Positions 8,658-16,189 of a stretch of 21,818 bases of DNA are shown in pieces; position 1 is the stretch's first letter, and each line of letters opens with the position of its first letter. The translations under genes and the position numbers were made by a program. Source of the stretch: Bacilli bacterium (GTDB lineage Bacteria; Bacillota_I; Bacilli_A; RFN20; CAG-288); assembly GCA_900769965.1 (NCBI GenBank), contig CAAGIQ010000116.1, positions 1-21,818 of the forward strand, written 5' to 3'. Under the pieces are notes generated by a model. That model was not told the DNA's origin. It saw only the letters and a program-made list of their open reading frames with translations, and made no database searches.

Positions 8658-9269
8658 TTAAGCTTGAGTAATCTCACCGGAGACTTTAGTTCCATATGTG
8701 TATTCACTATTTGCAACTATAGTAATGTCTCCTTTAGAAATAGAATAGTCAATCTCTTTGATATTATTTGATTCAAAAGAAAGTTTTAATGAATTAACAT
8801 AAGTATCATTTGAAGATTCTTTTTTTTCAAAAGTTCCTTCTAAAGTATTTTCCTCAGTTGTTAATTCACCTTCTTGTGTGAAACATAAATCTATATATGT
8901 AGCTAAATCTGCTAACAATTCTGTGAAAGAAGGTTCAAGCTTCATTCCTTCATCAGCTTCACTCTCACTGGTTTTTGATGAAGTATGATCATAAACCAAT
9001 ACTTTTCCATCAACTATCAAAGTAGTAACTTCAGAAACAGCATCACCACTAATGACTTTGTAATAAAAGCCGTTAGTAAAATATTTTGTATTAAAACTTA
9101 CTTCCTGTTCTCCACTAGCATTAATTAATTTATTACTTCCAGAAGAAGATACTAGTGAGCTTGTATCTATATTTAGTTTTTTCTTGTAGTATTCAGAGTC
9201 AAATTTACTACCACCACAAGAAGAAAGTAATAAAATTAATAAAGAACCTGTTAAAAGACATTTTCTCAT
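8658..9269 (-). CDS. Small lipoprotein of unknown function
   Basis: The 203-residue product has a lipoprotein signal ending in LSSC, with the lipidated Cys at residue 18, so it should be anchored on the outer face of the membrane. The mature part is acidic and Ser/Thr-rich. It has alternating hydrophobic patterns suggesting mostly beta strands, which loosely recalls LppX/LolA-like folds but without a firm match. The ATG at 9269 is chosen. A longer in-frame reading from TTG at 9284 would translate the ribosome site TTGGAGG itself. It lies between oppF and the protease and shares the transcript with the protease. A role with the protease, such as tethering, folding or substrate presentation, is only inference from position. 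Confidence 0.7.
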   Translation of the reverse strand: MRKCLLTGSLLILLLSSCGGSKFDSEYYKKKLNIDTSSLVSSSGSNKLINASGEQEVSFNTKYFTNGFYYKVISGDAVSEVTTLIVDGKVLVYDHTSSKTSESEADEGMKLEPSFTELLADLATYIDLCFTQEGELTTEENTLEGTFEKKESSNDTYVNSLKLSFESNNIKEIDYSISKGDITIVANSEYTYGTKVSGEITQA

Positions 9270-9296
9270 TTTATTATCCTCCAATAATAAACTAAT

Positions 9297-9324
9297 ATTC
9301 CCGGAACAAAATAGTTCCAGGAAT
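9297..9324 (-). promoter_or_regulatory. RNA hairpin between oppF and the lipoprotein gene
   Basis: In the minus-strand transcript ATTCCTGGAAC and GTTCCGGGAAT form an 11-bp stem with a 6-base loop. The single irregular pair is a U-G wobble on this strand but an A-C mismatch on the plus strand, so the structure belongs to the minus transcript. No proper U-run follows. It could be a weak attenuator, an RNA processing site or a 3'-end stabiliser for the opp mRNA. Confidence 0.6.
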
Positions 9325-9328
9325 AAAG

Positions 9329-11470
9329 CTATTGTTTTCTTATTTTTCCTTTATATGCACCTTTTGATGCATGAACTAGAACTGTGGAATCGTTTTTAGC
9401 AGCTAATTCGTTAGCGTAATTTACAGCTTCAACCTTGGTATCGAATAGTTTAATTACTTTTTCTCCACCGGCAAACTTAATTGTCCACTTTTGGTCGGAA
9501 TCACGTTTTGCAACGTGGTAGACCTTCTTTTGTGGCTTAGCAGCTGGCTTAACTAATTCGTCACCTTCTTTAACTGTTTTAATAGATTTCTTCAATTCTT
9601 TCTTTTCATTAACTTCTTTGACAGGAGCGGCTTCTTCAACAACTTCAGCAGTAGGAGTAACAACTACTTCTTCATTGGTTTCATCGTGAGCTAGATCAAG
9701 AGAAGCGATTTCTTCTCTATACTTAGTTTCTTCGTCGTCGTTACAGAGGATGAAGTGGCCCGGTAAGATTTCTCTTAAAGTTGGCTTTTGCTTCGAATAA
9801 TCGTGAGCAGTAGCTGGGTTATAAAGAATTCTTTGTCTTGTCTTTTCAGTTAATGGGTTTGGTTTTGGAATAGCGGATAAAAGGGCTTTTGTATATGGGT
9901 GTAAGGAGTGTTTAAATAGCTCATCAGATGTAGCTAATTCAACGATTTCACCATAGTACATAACAGCGATTCTATCGCAGAAGTACTTAACGACAGATAA
10001 GTCGTGAGCGATGAAGATTAAAGTTAATCCCATCTCTTCCTTTAATTCGTTAAGTAAGTTGATGATCTGAGCACGGATAGAAACGTCCAAAGCCGAGATT
10101 GGTTCATCACAAATCAACAATTTTGGATTCATGATAAGAGCTCTAGCGATACCGATACGTTGACGTTGACCACCGGAGAATTCGTGTGGATAACGTGAAG
10201 CGTATTCTGGAATAAGACCAACCTTATTTAAGATTTCAACAGTCTTCTTGTGGTTTTCTTCTCTATTGTGATGTCCTTGAATTCTTAAACCTTCTTGAAT
10301 GATATCTTCAACGGTCATGTGTGGGTCAAGGGAATCAACTGGATCCTGGAAGATCATTTGAATTTGAGTGGTTAATCTCTTAGATACATGTTTATTATCA
10401 TTTTTTATCGACTTTATCTTCTTTCTTTGAACTGAGCAGATGGTATTAGATTTATCTTTAGCTTCTTTAATTAAAGTGTTGTACTTTTCATTGATCGAAG
10501 CTACTTTCTTGCTCTTCTCTTCCGCTGATAAGTCAGCTGAATTAATCGTAGCTAATTCAGACTTCATTTGACTCTTGTACTCAGCTAAAGTCTTTCTAAG
10601 TCTAATCTTAGTAAATTTGATTTCTTTTTCGTTCCATCTAGAACCACCGGAAATACGATAGCCTTTGAAATAAACGGAACCGGAAGTGATGTTGTAAAGT
10701 TTGATAATCGAACGACCAGTGGTGGTTTTACCACAACCAGATTCACCGACGATACCGAAACATTCACCTTCTTTAACATCGAAAGAGATATCGTGAACAG
10801 CTTTTAATTTTGCTCTGTTAAGTCCGCTTCCGAAGAAGAAGAATTGCTTCAAGTGTCTAACGGAAAGAAGAATGTTATTTTCTACTAATTCTGGCTTATA
10901 TTTCAATTTTGAACATGAAATTTGAAGTTTAATATCTTCTTTTACCTTTCTAAATTCAAATTTGAAAGAGGCAATAGAATTCTTAAGCTTTTGTTTTTCT
11001 TGAATTTTTTCTTGCTTAGCTTGTGCTTTTAGACTTTTTAGTTCATCATTAGCAGCAGCTAGTTTTTCTGCTTTTTCTTCTTTCGAGTCAAAAGTTTGAA
11101 CTTTTATAGCATTAATTTTTTCATTAGCTTTCTTATATAAAAGAACGTACTTTTTATCAATAGCTTCGATAGCTTTCTCTTTTTGATACTTGGCAGCAGC
11201 TATGTTCTTCTTCATTTCGAGCTTAGCTTGCTTTTTTTGCTTTTTTAACGCTTTAAGTCTTTTCTTACGTTCTTTTTTATTTTCATTCTTCTTTTCGATG
11301 TGAAGTTCTTGAGTCATCAAAGGAGTTTTTAAAGATGAATGTTCTTCGGATTCGTCATAGGAAAGAGTCTTGTCTTTAACTTCTTGAGAGACAGCTTCTT
11401 TATAAGATCTCTCTTCGTTATTTTGGGATTCTTCTTCTAACTTATTACGAGGTAATTTTTCATTCGCCAT
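9329..11470 (-). CDS. oppF: Oligopeptide ABC transporter ATP-binding protein OppF, with coiled-coil additions and a DUF2188-like tail
   Basis: One of the two ATPases driving peptide import through OppBC. The ATPase has Walker A GESGCGKTT (242-250), Q-loop Gln375, signature FSGGQRQ (431-437), Walker B LLICDEP (451-457) and H-loop His489. The tail after it (HDYSKQKPTLREILPGHF) matches Firmicutes AmiF/OppF. At 713 residues it is more than twice the usual 310-330. Three additions explain this: a Lys/Glu-rich N-terminal extension predicted as coiled coil (about 56-190), an insert of about 90 residues before the Q-loop (about 278-365), and an acidic linker leading to a DUF2188-like domain (about 648-713). 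The catalytic motifs are intact. It starts 2 bases after oppD, with AAAGGAGG inside the end of oppD. Confidence 0.93.
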   Translation of the reverse strand: MANEKLPRNKLEEESQNNEERSYKEAVSQEVKDKTLSYDESEEHSSLKTPLMTQELHIEKKNENKKERKKRLKALKKQKKQAKLEMKKNIAAAKYQKEKAIEAIDKKYVLLYKKANEKINAIKVQTFDSKEEKAEKLAAANDELKSLKAQAKQEKIQEKQKLKNSIASFKFEFRKVKEDIKLQISCSKLKYKPELVENNILLSVRHLKQFFFFGSGLNRAKLKAVHDISFDVKEGECFGIVGESGCGKTTTGRSIIKLYNITSGSVYFKGYRISGGSRWNEKEIKFTKIRLRKTLAEYKSQMKSELATINSADLSAEEKSKKVASINEKYNTLIKEAKDKSNTICSVQRKKIKSIKNDNKHVSKRLTTQIQMIFQDPVDSLDPHMTVEDIIQEGLRIQGHHNREENHKKTVEILNKVGLIPEYASRYPHEFSGGQRQRIGIARALIMNPKLLICDEPISALDVSIRAQIINLLNELKEEMGLTLIFIAHDLSVVKYFCDRIAVMYYGEIVELATSDELFKHSLHPYTKALLSAIPKPNPLTEKTRQRILYNPATAHDYSKQKPTLREILPGHFILCNDDEETKYREEIASLDLAHDETNEEVVVTPTAEVVEEAAPVKEVNEKKELKKSIKTVKEGDELVKPAAKPQKKVYHVAKRDSDQKWTIKFAGGEKVIKLFDTKVEAVNYANELAAKNDSTVLVHASKGAYKGKIRKQ

Positions 11471-11472
11471 AA

Positions 11473-13071
11473 TTATTTTCCCTCCTTTAAAGCTTTTTTA
11501 ATACGTGTGGAGACGATCTTTGGCATTTCAGCTTTTGGAGCGTCTTTATGAAGCAACCATGTTGCAGCGTAGTGAGTATCACTAACTTTGAAATATGGAG
11601 GTTCATATTTGAAGTCGATAGCTAAAGCGTATTTACTACGTAAAGCGAAGGCGTCACCGATTGGTGGGAAAACCATGTTAGGTGGGGTGCCTGGAATAGC
11701 GTCGAGTTTCTCTTTGCTATCGATATCAGGAATGGAAGCTAATAAAGCCCATGTATATGGATGTTTTGGATCGAAGAAGATCTCTTCAGCAGTTCCATAT
11801 TCAACGATCTTACCAGCGTACATAACAGCAACTCTATCAGCCATGTTAGCAACGACACCTAAGTCGTGAGTAATGAAGATACAAGAGAGATTTCTTTCAG
11901 CCTTAATCTTGTTGATAAGTTCAAGGATTTGAGCTTGAATCGTAACATCCAAAGCTGTTGTTGGTTCATCACAGATAAGAATCTCTGGATCAGCGATCAA
12001 AGCGATAGCGATAACTATACGTTGTCTCATACCACCGGAGAATTCGAATGGATATTGTCTGAATCTCTTTTCTGGTTGAGGTATACCAACCTCTCTCATA
12101 ACTTCTAAAGCTCTCTTCTTAGCTTCTTTCTTGGTAATCTTGATGGAGTTCTTGTAATTAGATTCTAATTGATCTAATTCAGCTTTAACCTTTGTGATTT
12201 CTTCATCGGTTTTAGCATCTCTTAACTTCAATTCAAGATTGATTTTGTCTTGCTCATATCTAGCTTTTAATTCGCTAGCATAAGCTTTGACTTCTTTTTT
12301 AGCGGATTTCTTACGTTCTTTTAAGTTTTTCTTTAAAGTTGGTAAGTTTTGCTTATAAATCTTCTTAGCCTCTTCCTTTGCAGCTTTAATCTTAGGAGCG
12401 TATTCTTTGTTGATACTAGAAGTCTCGTAAGCTAATTCTTTATCAGCTTTTACAATTTCAGATTTCAAAGATTCAATCTTATCATTCTTTTGTTCCTTTT
12501 TAAGGGAAGAAGTTTTTATTGAATTAATTTCCTCATTTATTTGTTTTACTTTTTCATCATGTATTCTAGATAATTCTGTTATCTTAACGTTCTTTTCATT
12601 AATTACAGCTTGAATAGATTGTTCATATTCAACCTTAGAGTTAAGTAAAGCGACTAATTCATTAGAAATTAAATCGTTATATTTTCTCTTCAACATGTCT
12701 TTGTTGATGAGCATGGTTTCGGTAAGTTGTTTACCGATTCTCATAATAGGGTTTAAAGATGATAATGGATCTTGGAAGATCATACCGATCTTATGACCTC
12801 TAATACGGTGGAATTCCTCTTCAGAAACTTTCAATAAATCTTCACCTTTATAGATGATAGAACCGCCTTCAACTATGGAGTTGTTAGCTAAGATACCCAT
12901 AATAGCTTTCGAGGAAACGGATTTACCTGAACCGGATTCACCGACGATACATAAAGTTTCACCTTTGTACAAATCGAATGAAACTCCTCTAACAGCTTGA
13001 ACTTTACCATCATCGGTTCTAAAAGAAACTCTTAAGTCTTTTACTTCTAATACTTTTTCTTTATTTTCCAT
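11473..13071 (-). CDS. oppD: Oligopeptide ABC transporter ATP-binding protein OppD, with a large coiled-coil insert
   Basis: The second ATPase of the peptide importer, pairing with OppF. The 532-residue protein has Walker A GESGSGKS (44-51), Q-loop Gln100, signature FSGGMRQR (344-351), Walker B ILICDEP (364-370) and H-loop His402. The C-terminal oligopeptide-transporter region reads SDTHYAATWLLH and lacks the cysteine cluster found in some OppD/DppD proteins. Between the Q-loop and the signature, in the helical subdomain, sits a Lys/Glu-rich insert of about 190 residues (128-316) with long uninterrupted helical pattern. The usual length is about 330-350. All catalytic residues are kept, so the insert looks like an addition to a working ATPase. 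The gene starts 3 bases after oppC with AAAGGAG in the oppC end. Confidence 0.93.
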   Translation of the reverse strand: MENKEKVLEVKDLRVSFRTDDGKVQAVRGVSFDLYKGETLCIVGESGSGKSVSSKAIMGILANNSIVEGGSIIYKGEDLLKVSEEEFHRIRGHKIGMIFQDPLSSLNPIMRIGKQLTETMLINKDMLKRKYNDLISNELVALLNSKVEYEQSIQAVINEKNVKITELSRIHDEKVKQINEEINSIKTSSLKKEQKNDKIESLKSEIVKADKELAYETSSINKEYAPKIKAAKEEAKKIYKQNLPTLKKNLKERKKSAKKEVKAYASELKARYEQDKINLELKLRDAKTDEEITKVKAELDQLESNYKNSIKITKKEAKKRALEVMREVGIPQPEKRFRQYPFEFSGGMRQRIVIAIALIADPEILICDEPTTALDVTIQAQILELINKIKAERNLSCIFITHDLGVVANMADRVAVMYAGKIVEYGTAEEIFFDPKHPYTWALLASIPDIDSKEKLDAIPGTPPNMVFPPIGDAFALRSKYALAIDFKYEPPYFKVSDTHYAATWLLHKDAPKAEMPKIVSTRIKKALKEGK

Positions 13072-13073
13072 AA
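13054..13073 (-). repeat. 20-bp repeat shared by the oppD and oppC starts
   Basis: The 20 bases 13054-13073 are identical to 14980-14999. On the minus strand both cover TT then ATG and codons for Met-Glu-Asn-Lys-Glu-Lys, so OppD and OppC begin with the same six residues. The sequences upstream and downstream differ. Confidence 0.8.
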
Positions 13074-13074
13074 A

Positions 13075-14997
13075 TTACTCAGCTCCTTTCAACGATGGGT
13101 TAAAGGCATCTCTTAATCCGTTACCAAATAGGTTAAATGAAACCATCATCAAAGCCATAATAACTGATGGGAACAAAATTAAAGTAGGATTAGTAGAAAT
13201 GAACTTTTGGTTGTTAGATAAGATAACACCCAAAGAATCTAAATTTTGTAAACCCAAACCTAAGTAAGCAATACTAGCTTCAGAGAAAATGATGCTTGGT
13301 ATCATTAAGACAGAAGAAGTAATAATTGTACCCATAGCATTTGGTAAGATGTGTTTGAATATTAATCTGAAATCTGAAGATCCTAAGGTACGTGAAGCTA
13401 AAATATATTCTCTACCTTTAAATCTATAGAATTGAGTTCTCGTTCGACCTGATACTCCAATCCATCCAGTCATACACATAGCTAATAGGAATATGCCAAA
13501 ATTACTACCCCAGTTCAAAATGAACAATGTCAGTAATATCGTTGTAGGTATACCAGACAAAATTTCGACAAATCTTTCCATTACAATGTCTACTGAACCG
13601 CCGAAGTAACCGGAGATAGAACCCCAAACTAAGCCAAATGAGAAGCAAATTAAGAAAGTAACTAATCCTAACAATAATGAAGTTCGTAAGCCTCTAAAAG
13701 TTAATTTTAATAAGTCTTTTCCTAATTCATCAGTTCCAAATAGGAAACGAGGCATACGTTTATAGCCTAATTCACGATATTGCGAAATAACTCCTTCAAT
13801 GTAAATTGCTCCAGCTTTATTCACTTCTCTATTAACTGATCTAAGTGGGCATTGGTCATCTAACAGCACAAACGAAGACGGATCTCCTTGTGTATATTTA
13901 ATCCAACCTTTTTCAATATAAGAATTGACGTCTGACAAACCAAGTTGTTTGACTTTTTCACCATATGTATCTTCATAGACATCAAATAAGAAAGAACAAT
14001 AATACATCTTAGCTCCGATTAAGTTCTTTTGACCAGAACATGACCAAGCATAAGAACCATGGAAAGGATTATTAGGTGTAGATAATAACATTGCGTTAGC
14101 ATCTTTACAAGAAATCTTTTCTAAATCACTGTCCTCAACAACATTTCCATTTTTATCTTTTTTGGTGATAATCATGTTTTCAAGTATAATACCAGAATTA
14201 TCTTTATCTGTATTTAATCTAAATGCAAATTTACCTTTGTTAAAGTTCTTTGTAGCAATTCCTTTTTCGGCCATTACAGATCTTAAATCGACTTTAAAAC
14301 CAGTTCCTGTAGCGGTTGATTGAGGAACTAACTCAACAACTTTATTTTCTCCTGCTTCCTCATATTTGAATTCGACAATATAAGGTGAGAAAGAATAGAA
14401 ATCACTTACACCTTTATAATCATATACATCGTAGCTAAGTTCATAATTGTATGAATTTAGATTATAGCCATATTGATATGATTGAATAAATACTGTACTA
14501 GTAGCTTCTTTTGTCCAGAAATTAACTCTGCCACCATACGCTTCTTCATTTACAGTATCAACTACTTTTTCATAGATTTCTTTAATTTGAATAGAATTAA
14601 CATTTTTTTCAAATCCAATAGGAGCTTCTTTATATTGGCTATAGATGATATCATCATATTCTTTTGTACCATCCCACCAACCTGTTCCAGCATTAAATAA
14701 TTTTGCTGGCATTTGGAATTCGTATGGATGTGCTTCTTTTGTATCATAAGGAATAGCTTCAGGTAAAATAATAGAACCCAATATGATAATTCCTAAAATA
14801 ATACCTCCAACGACAGAAGATTTATTTTTTACAAATCTTCTCATAGCGTCTTTAAAGAATGTAGTTGGCTTTGTATCAAACTTTAAATCATGTATAGAAG
14901 AATCCATTTGAACATATTTAAAGTCATCCTCTGTGATTTCAATTTCACGCTCGATGTTAGCTGAATCAACGTATGTAAATTTTTCTTTATTTTCCAT
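13075..14997 (-). CDS. oppC: Oligopeptide ABC transporter permease OppC, with a large extracytoplasmic domain
   Basis: A membrane permease of the peptide importer. The 640-residue protein has the OppC N-terminal region and TM1 (about 62-80). The conserved GTDELGKD (421-428) leads into the remaining membrane helices. The cytoplasmic EAA loop (GREYILASRTLGSSDF, about 528-543) contacts an ATPase. Normal OppC is about 300 residues. Here about 330 residues (85-415) are inserted between TM1 and GTDELGKD, on the outer face by topology. The insert is Tyr/Asn/Asp-rich, looks beta-rich, and contains Cys297, Cys320, Cys334 and Cys383, which could form disulfides. The gene starts 2 bases after oppB with only a weak G-rich ribosome site, suggesting translational coupling. 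Confidence 0.93.
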   Translation of the reverse strand: MENKEKFTYVDSANIEREIEITEDDFKYVQMDSSIHDLKFDTKPTTFFKDAMRRFVKNKSSVVGGIILGIIILGSIILPEAIPYDTKEAHPYEFQMPAKLFNAGTGWWDGTKEYDDIIYSQYKEAPIGFEKNVNSIQIKEIYEKVVDTVNEEAYGGRVNFWTKEATSTVFIQSYQYGYNLNSYNYELSYDVYDYKGVSDFYSFSPYIVEFKYEEAGENKVVELVPQSTATGTGFKVDLRSVMAEKGIATKNFNKGKFAFRLNTDKDNSGIILENMIITKKDKNGNVVEDSDLEKISCKDANAMLLSTPNNPFHGSYAWSCSGQKNLIGAKMYYCSFLFDVYEDTYGEKVKQLGLSDVNSYIEKGWIKYTQGDPSSFVLLDDQCPLRSVNREVNKAGAIYIEGVISQYRELGYKRMPRFLFGTDELGKDLLKLTFRGLRTSLLLGLVTFLICFSFGLVWGSISGYFGGSVDIVMERFVEILSGIPTTILLTLFILNWGSNFGIFLLAMCMTGWIGVSGRTRTQFYRFKGREYILASRTLGSSDFRLIFKHILPNAMGTIITSSVLMIPSIIFSEASIAYLGLGLQNLDSLGVILSNNQKFISTNPTLILFPSVIMALMMVSFNLFGNGLRDAFNPSLKGAE

Positions 14998-14999
14998 AA

Positions 15000-16052
15000 C
15001 TATTTCTTAGCCCCCATTCTAATACGTGGATCTATGAATCCATAGGATAAGTCGATAACAACACCTGCTAAAAGTGATATACAAGTAAACAATGCCATAT
15101 CGACAAATAAAACATTTAAGTCATTATCTTTAATCGCAGATATAAACAAATCTCCGATACCTGGAATACCATACAAGCTTTCCAAAATCATACTACCACC
15201 AAGAATTCCAACAAATTCACCAAGAATTGAAGGGAAAATTGGTACCATAGCATTTCTTAATGCATGTCTAGTGACAGTTTGAGTTTTAGTTAAACCTTTA
15301 GTTCTAGCTAATAAGAGATAATCTGAAGCCATAACATCACATAATTCAGCTCTTGTATAACGACAATAGCCACAAATTGAACCAAACGATAGCGATACAA
15401 CAGGAATAATATAAGCCTTTATTCTAATATCGATAGGTTCTGTAGGAAGAGGCCACTTTGAAGGCAACCATTTATTCTGGTAACAGAAGAATAACATCAA
15501 CAAAGTAATTATGATAAAGCTTGGAATTGAAATAAAAATCATAATCACAGTTGAGATGAAGTGATCAGTCATTGTATTCTTCTTTAAAGCAGCTAATATT
15601 CCTAATCCAATACCAACTGGTACAGAAATCAATACGGACCAAATATTGATTTTAATTGAGTTTGGAATTCTATCCAAGATAATCGCCATAACATTTGCGT
15701 TAGGTAAAATTTTATTAGAAACACCCCAATCCCATTTTGTAAAAATGTTAACTAACCATTTTATGTATTGATCAAAAATTGGGTAGACATAGAAATAAAT
15801 TGATCCGCCTCCACTAATACCTAATGAAGCATTAGTAAATATATATGTTGCTTCTAACCCTGGTACAGGCGCGTCAGTATGATATACATAACCAAGTCCT
15901 TCTTGTATTACATAATATGCATATTTTTGAGCAACAGTAGTTCCATTAGGTTTTGGGAACGGCAACATTTTAACTAATACAAACGTTAAAGACAAAATAA
16001 TAAACGTTGTGAAAATCGCTAGTGCAATTCTTTTAATAGTATACTTTGCCAT
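15000..16052 (-). CDS. oppB: Oligopeptide ABC transporter permease OppB
   Basis: The partner permease of OppC. The 350-residue protein has the N-terminal TM1 (about 8-30), an outer loop, and five further helices. The EAA loop reads YLLLARTKGLTKTQTVTRHALRNAMVP, here split as LLLARTKGLTKTQ and HALRNAMVP. It ends with IDPRIRMG, as is typical for OppB. It is 30-45 residues longer than common OppB. The extra part is in the first outer loop (about 36-110), which is Tyr/Gly-rich. It is the first gene of oppBCDF, with its own promoter and a good GAAAGGAG ribosome site (16059-16066). Confidence 0.95.
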   Translation of the reverse strand: MAKYTIKRIALAIFTTFIILSLTFVLVKMLPFPKPNGTTVAQKYAYYVIQEGLGYVYHTDAPVPGLEATYIFTNASLGISGGGSIYFYVYPIFDQYIKWLVNIFTKWDWGVSNKILPNANVMAIILDRIPNSIKINIWSVLISVPVGIGLGILAALKKNTMTDHFISTVIMIFISIPSFIIITLLMLFFCYQNKWLPSKWPLPTEPIDIRIKAYIIPVVSLSFGSICGYCRYTRAELCDVMASDYLLLARTKGLTKTQTVTRHALRNAMVPIFPSILGEFVGILGGSMILESLYGIPGIGDLFISAIKDNDLNVLFVDMALFTCISLLAGVVIDLSYGFIDPRIRMGAKK

Positions 16053-16094
16053 TTTTTTCTCCTTTCTGTTTTTCCGTTAATAAATATACATGAT

Positions 16095-16124
16095 ATTATA
16101 ACAAATATAATATATATTTGTCTT
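16095..16124 (-). promoter_or_regulatory. Promoter of oppBCDF
   Basis: On the minus strand, AAGACA (16119-16124), an 18-base spacer and TGT-TATAAT (extended -10; TATAAT at 16095-16100) form a good promoter just after the oppA terminator. Transcription would start near 16088, about 36 bases before the oppB ATG. Confidence 0.7.
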
Positions 16125-16130
16125 CTTTTT

Positions 16131-16164
16131 AAAAAGAAATAGCACCAATTAATGGTGCTATTTC
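16131..16164 (-). terminator. Terminator between oppA and oppB
   Basis: GAAATAGCACC and GGTGCTATTTC form a perfect 11-bp stem with a 7-base loop, followed on the minus strand by five T residues (A-run at 16131-16135). It lies 26 bases after the oppA stop. Leaky termination here would give more oppA than oppBCDF mRNA, a common arrangement for binding-protein genes. Confidence 0.85.
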
Positions 16165-16189
16165 ATAATTTTAACAAATCAAGAATATA

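Noticed and set aside
9270..9284. TTG at 9284 as the lipoprotein start
   Set aside because: Same situation: it is part of TTGGAGG, and the ATG at 9269 gives a normal lipoprotein signal peptide.
11588..12108. Two plus-strand open frames antisense to oppD
   Set aside because: They mirror conserved ATPase motifs of oppD and lack ribosome sites and plausible products.
14482..14747. Short open frames on both strands within oppC
   Set aside because: They overlap the OppC outer domain in other frames; the AT-rich sequence explains them.
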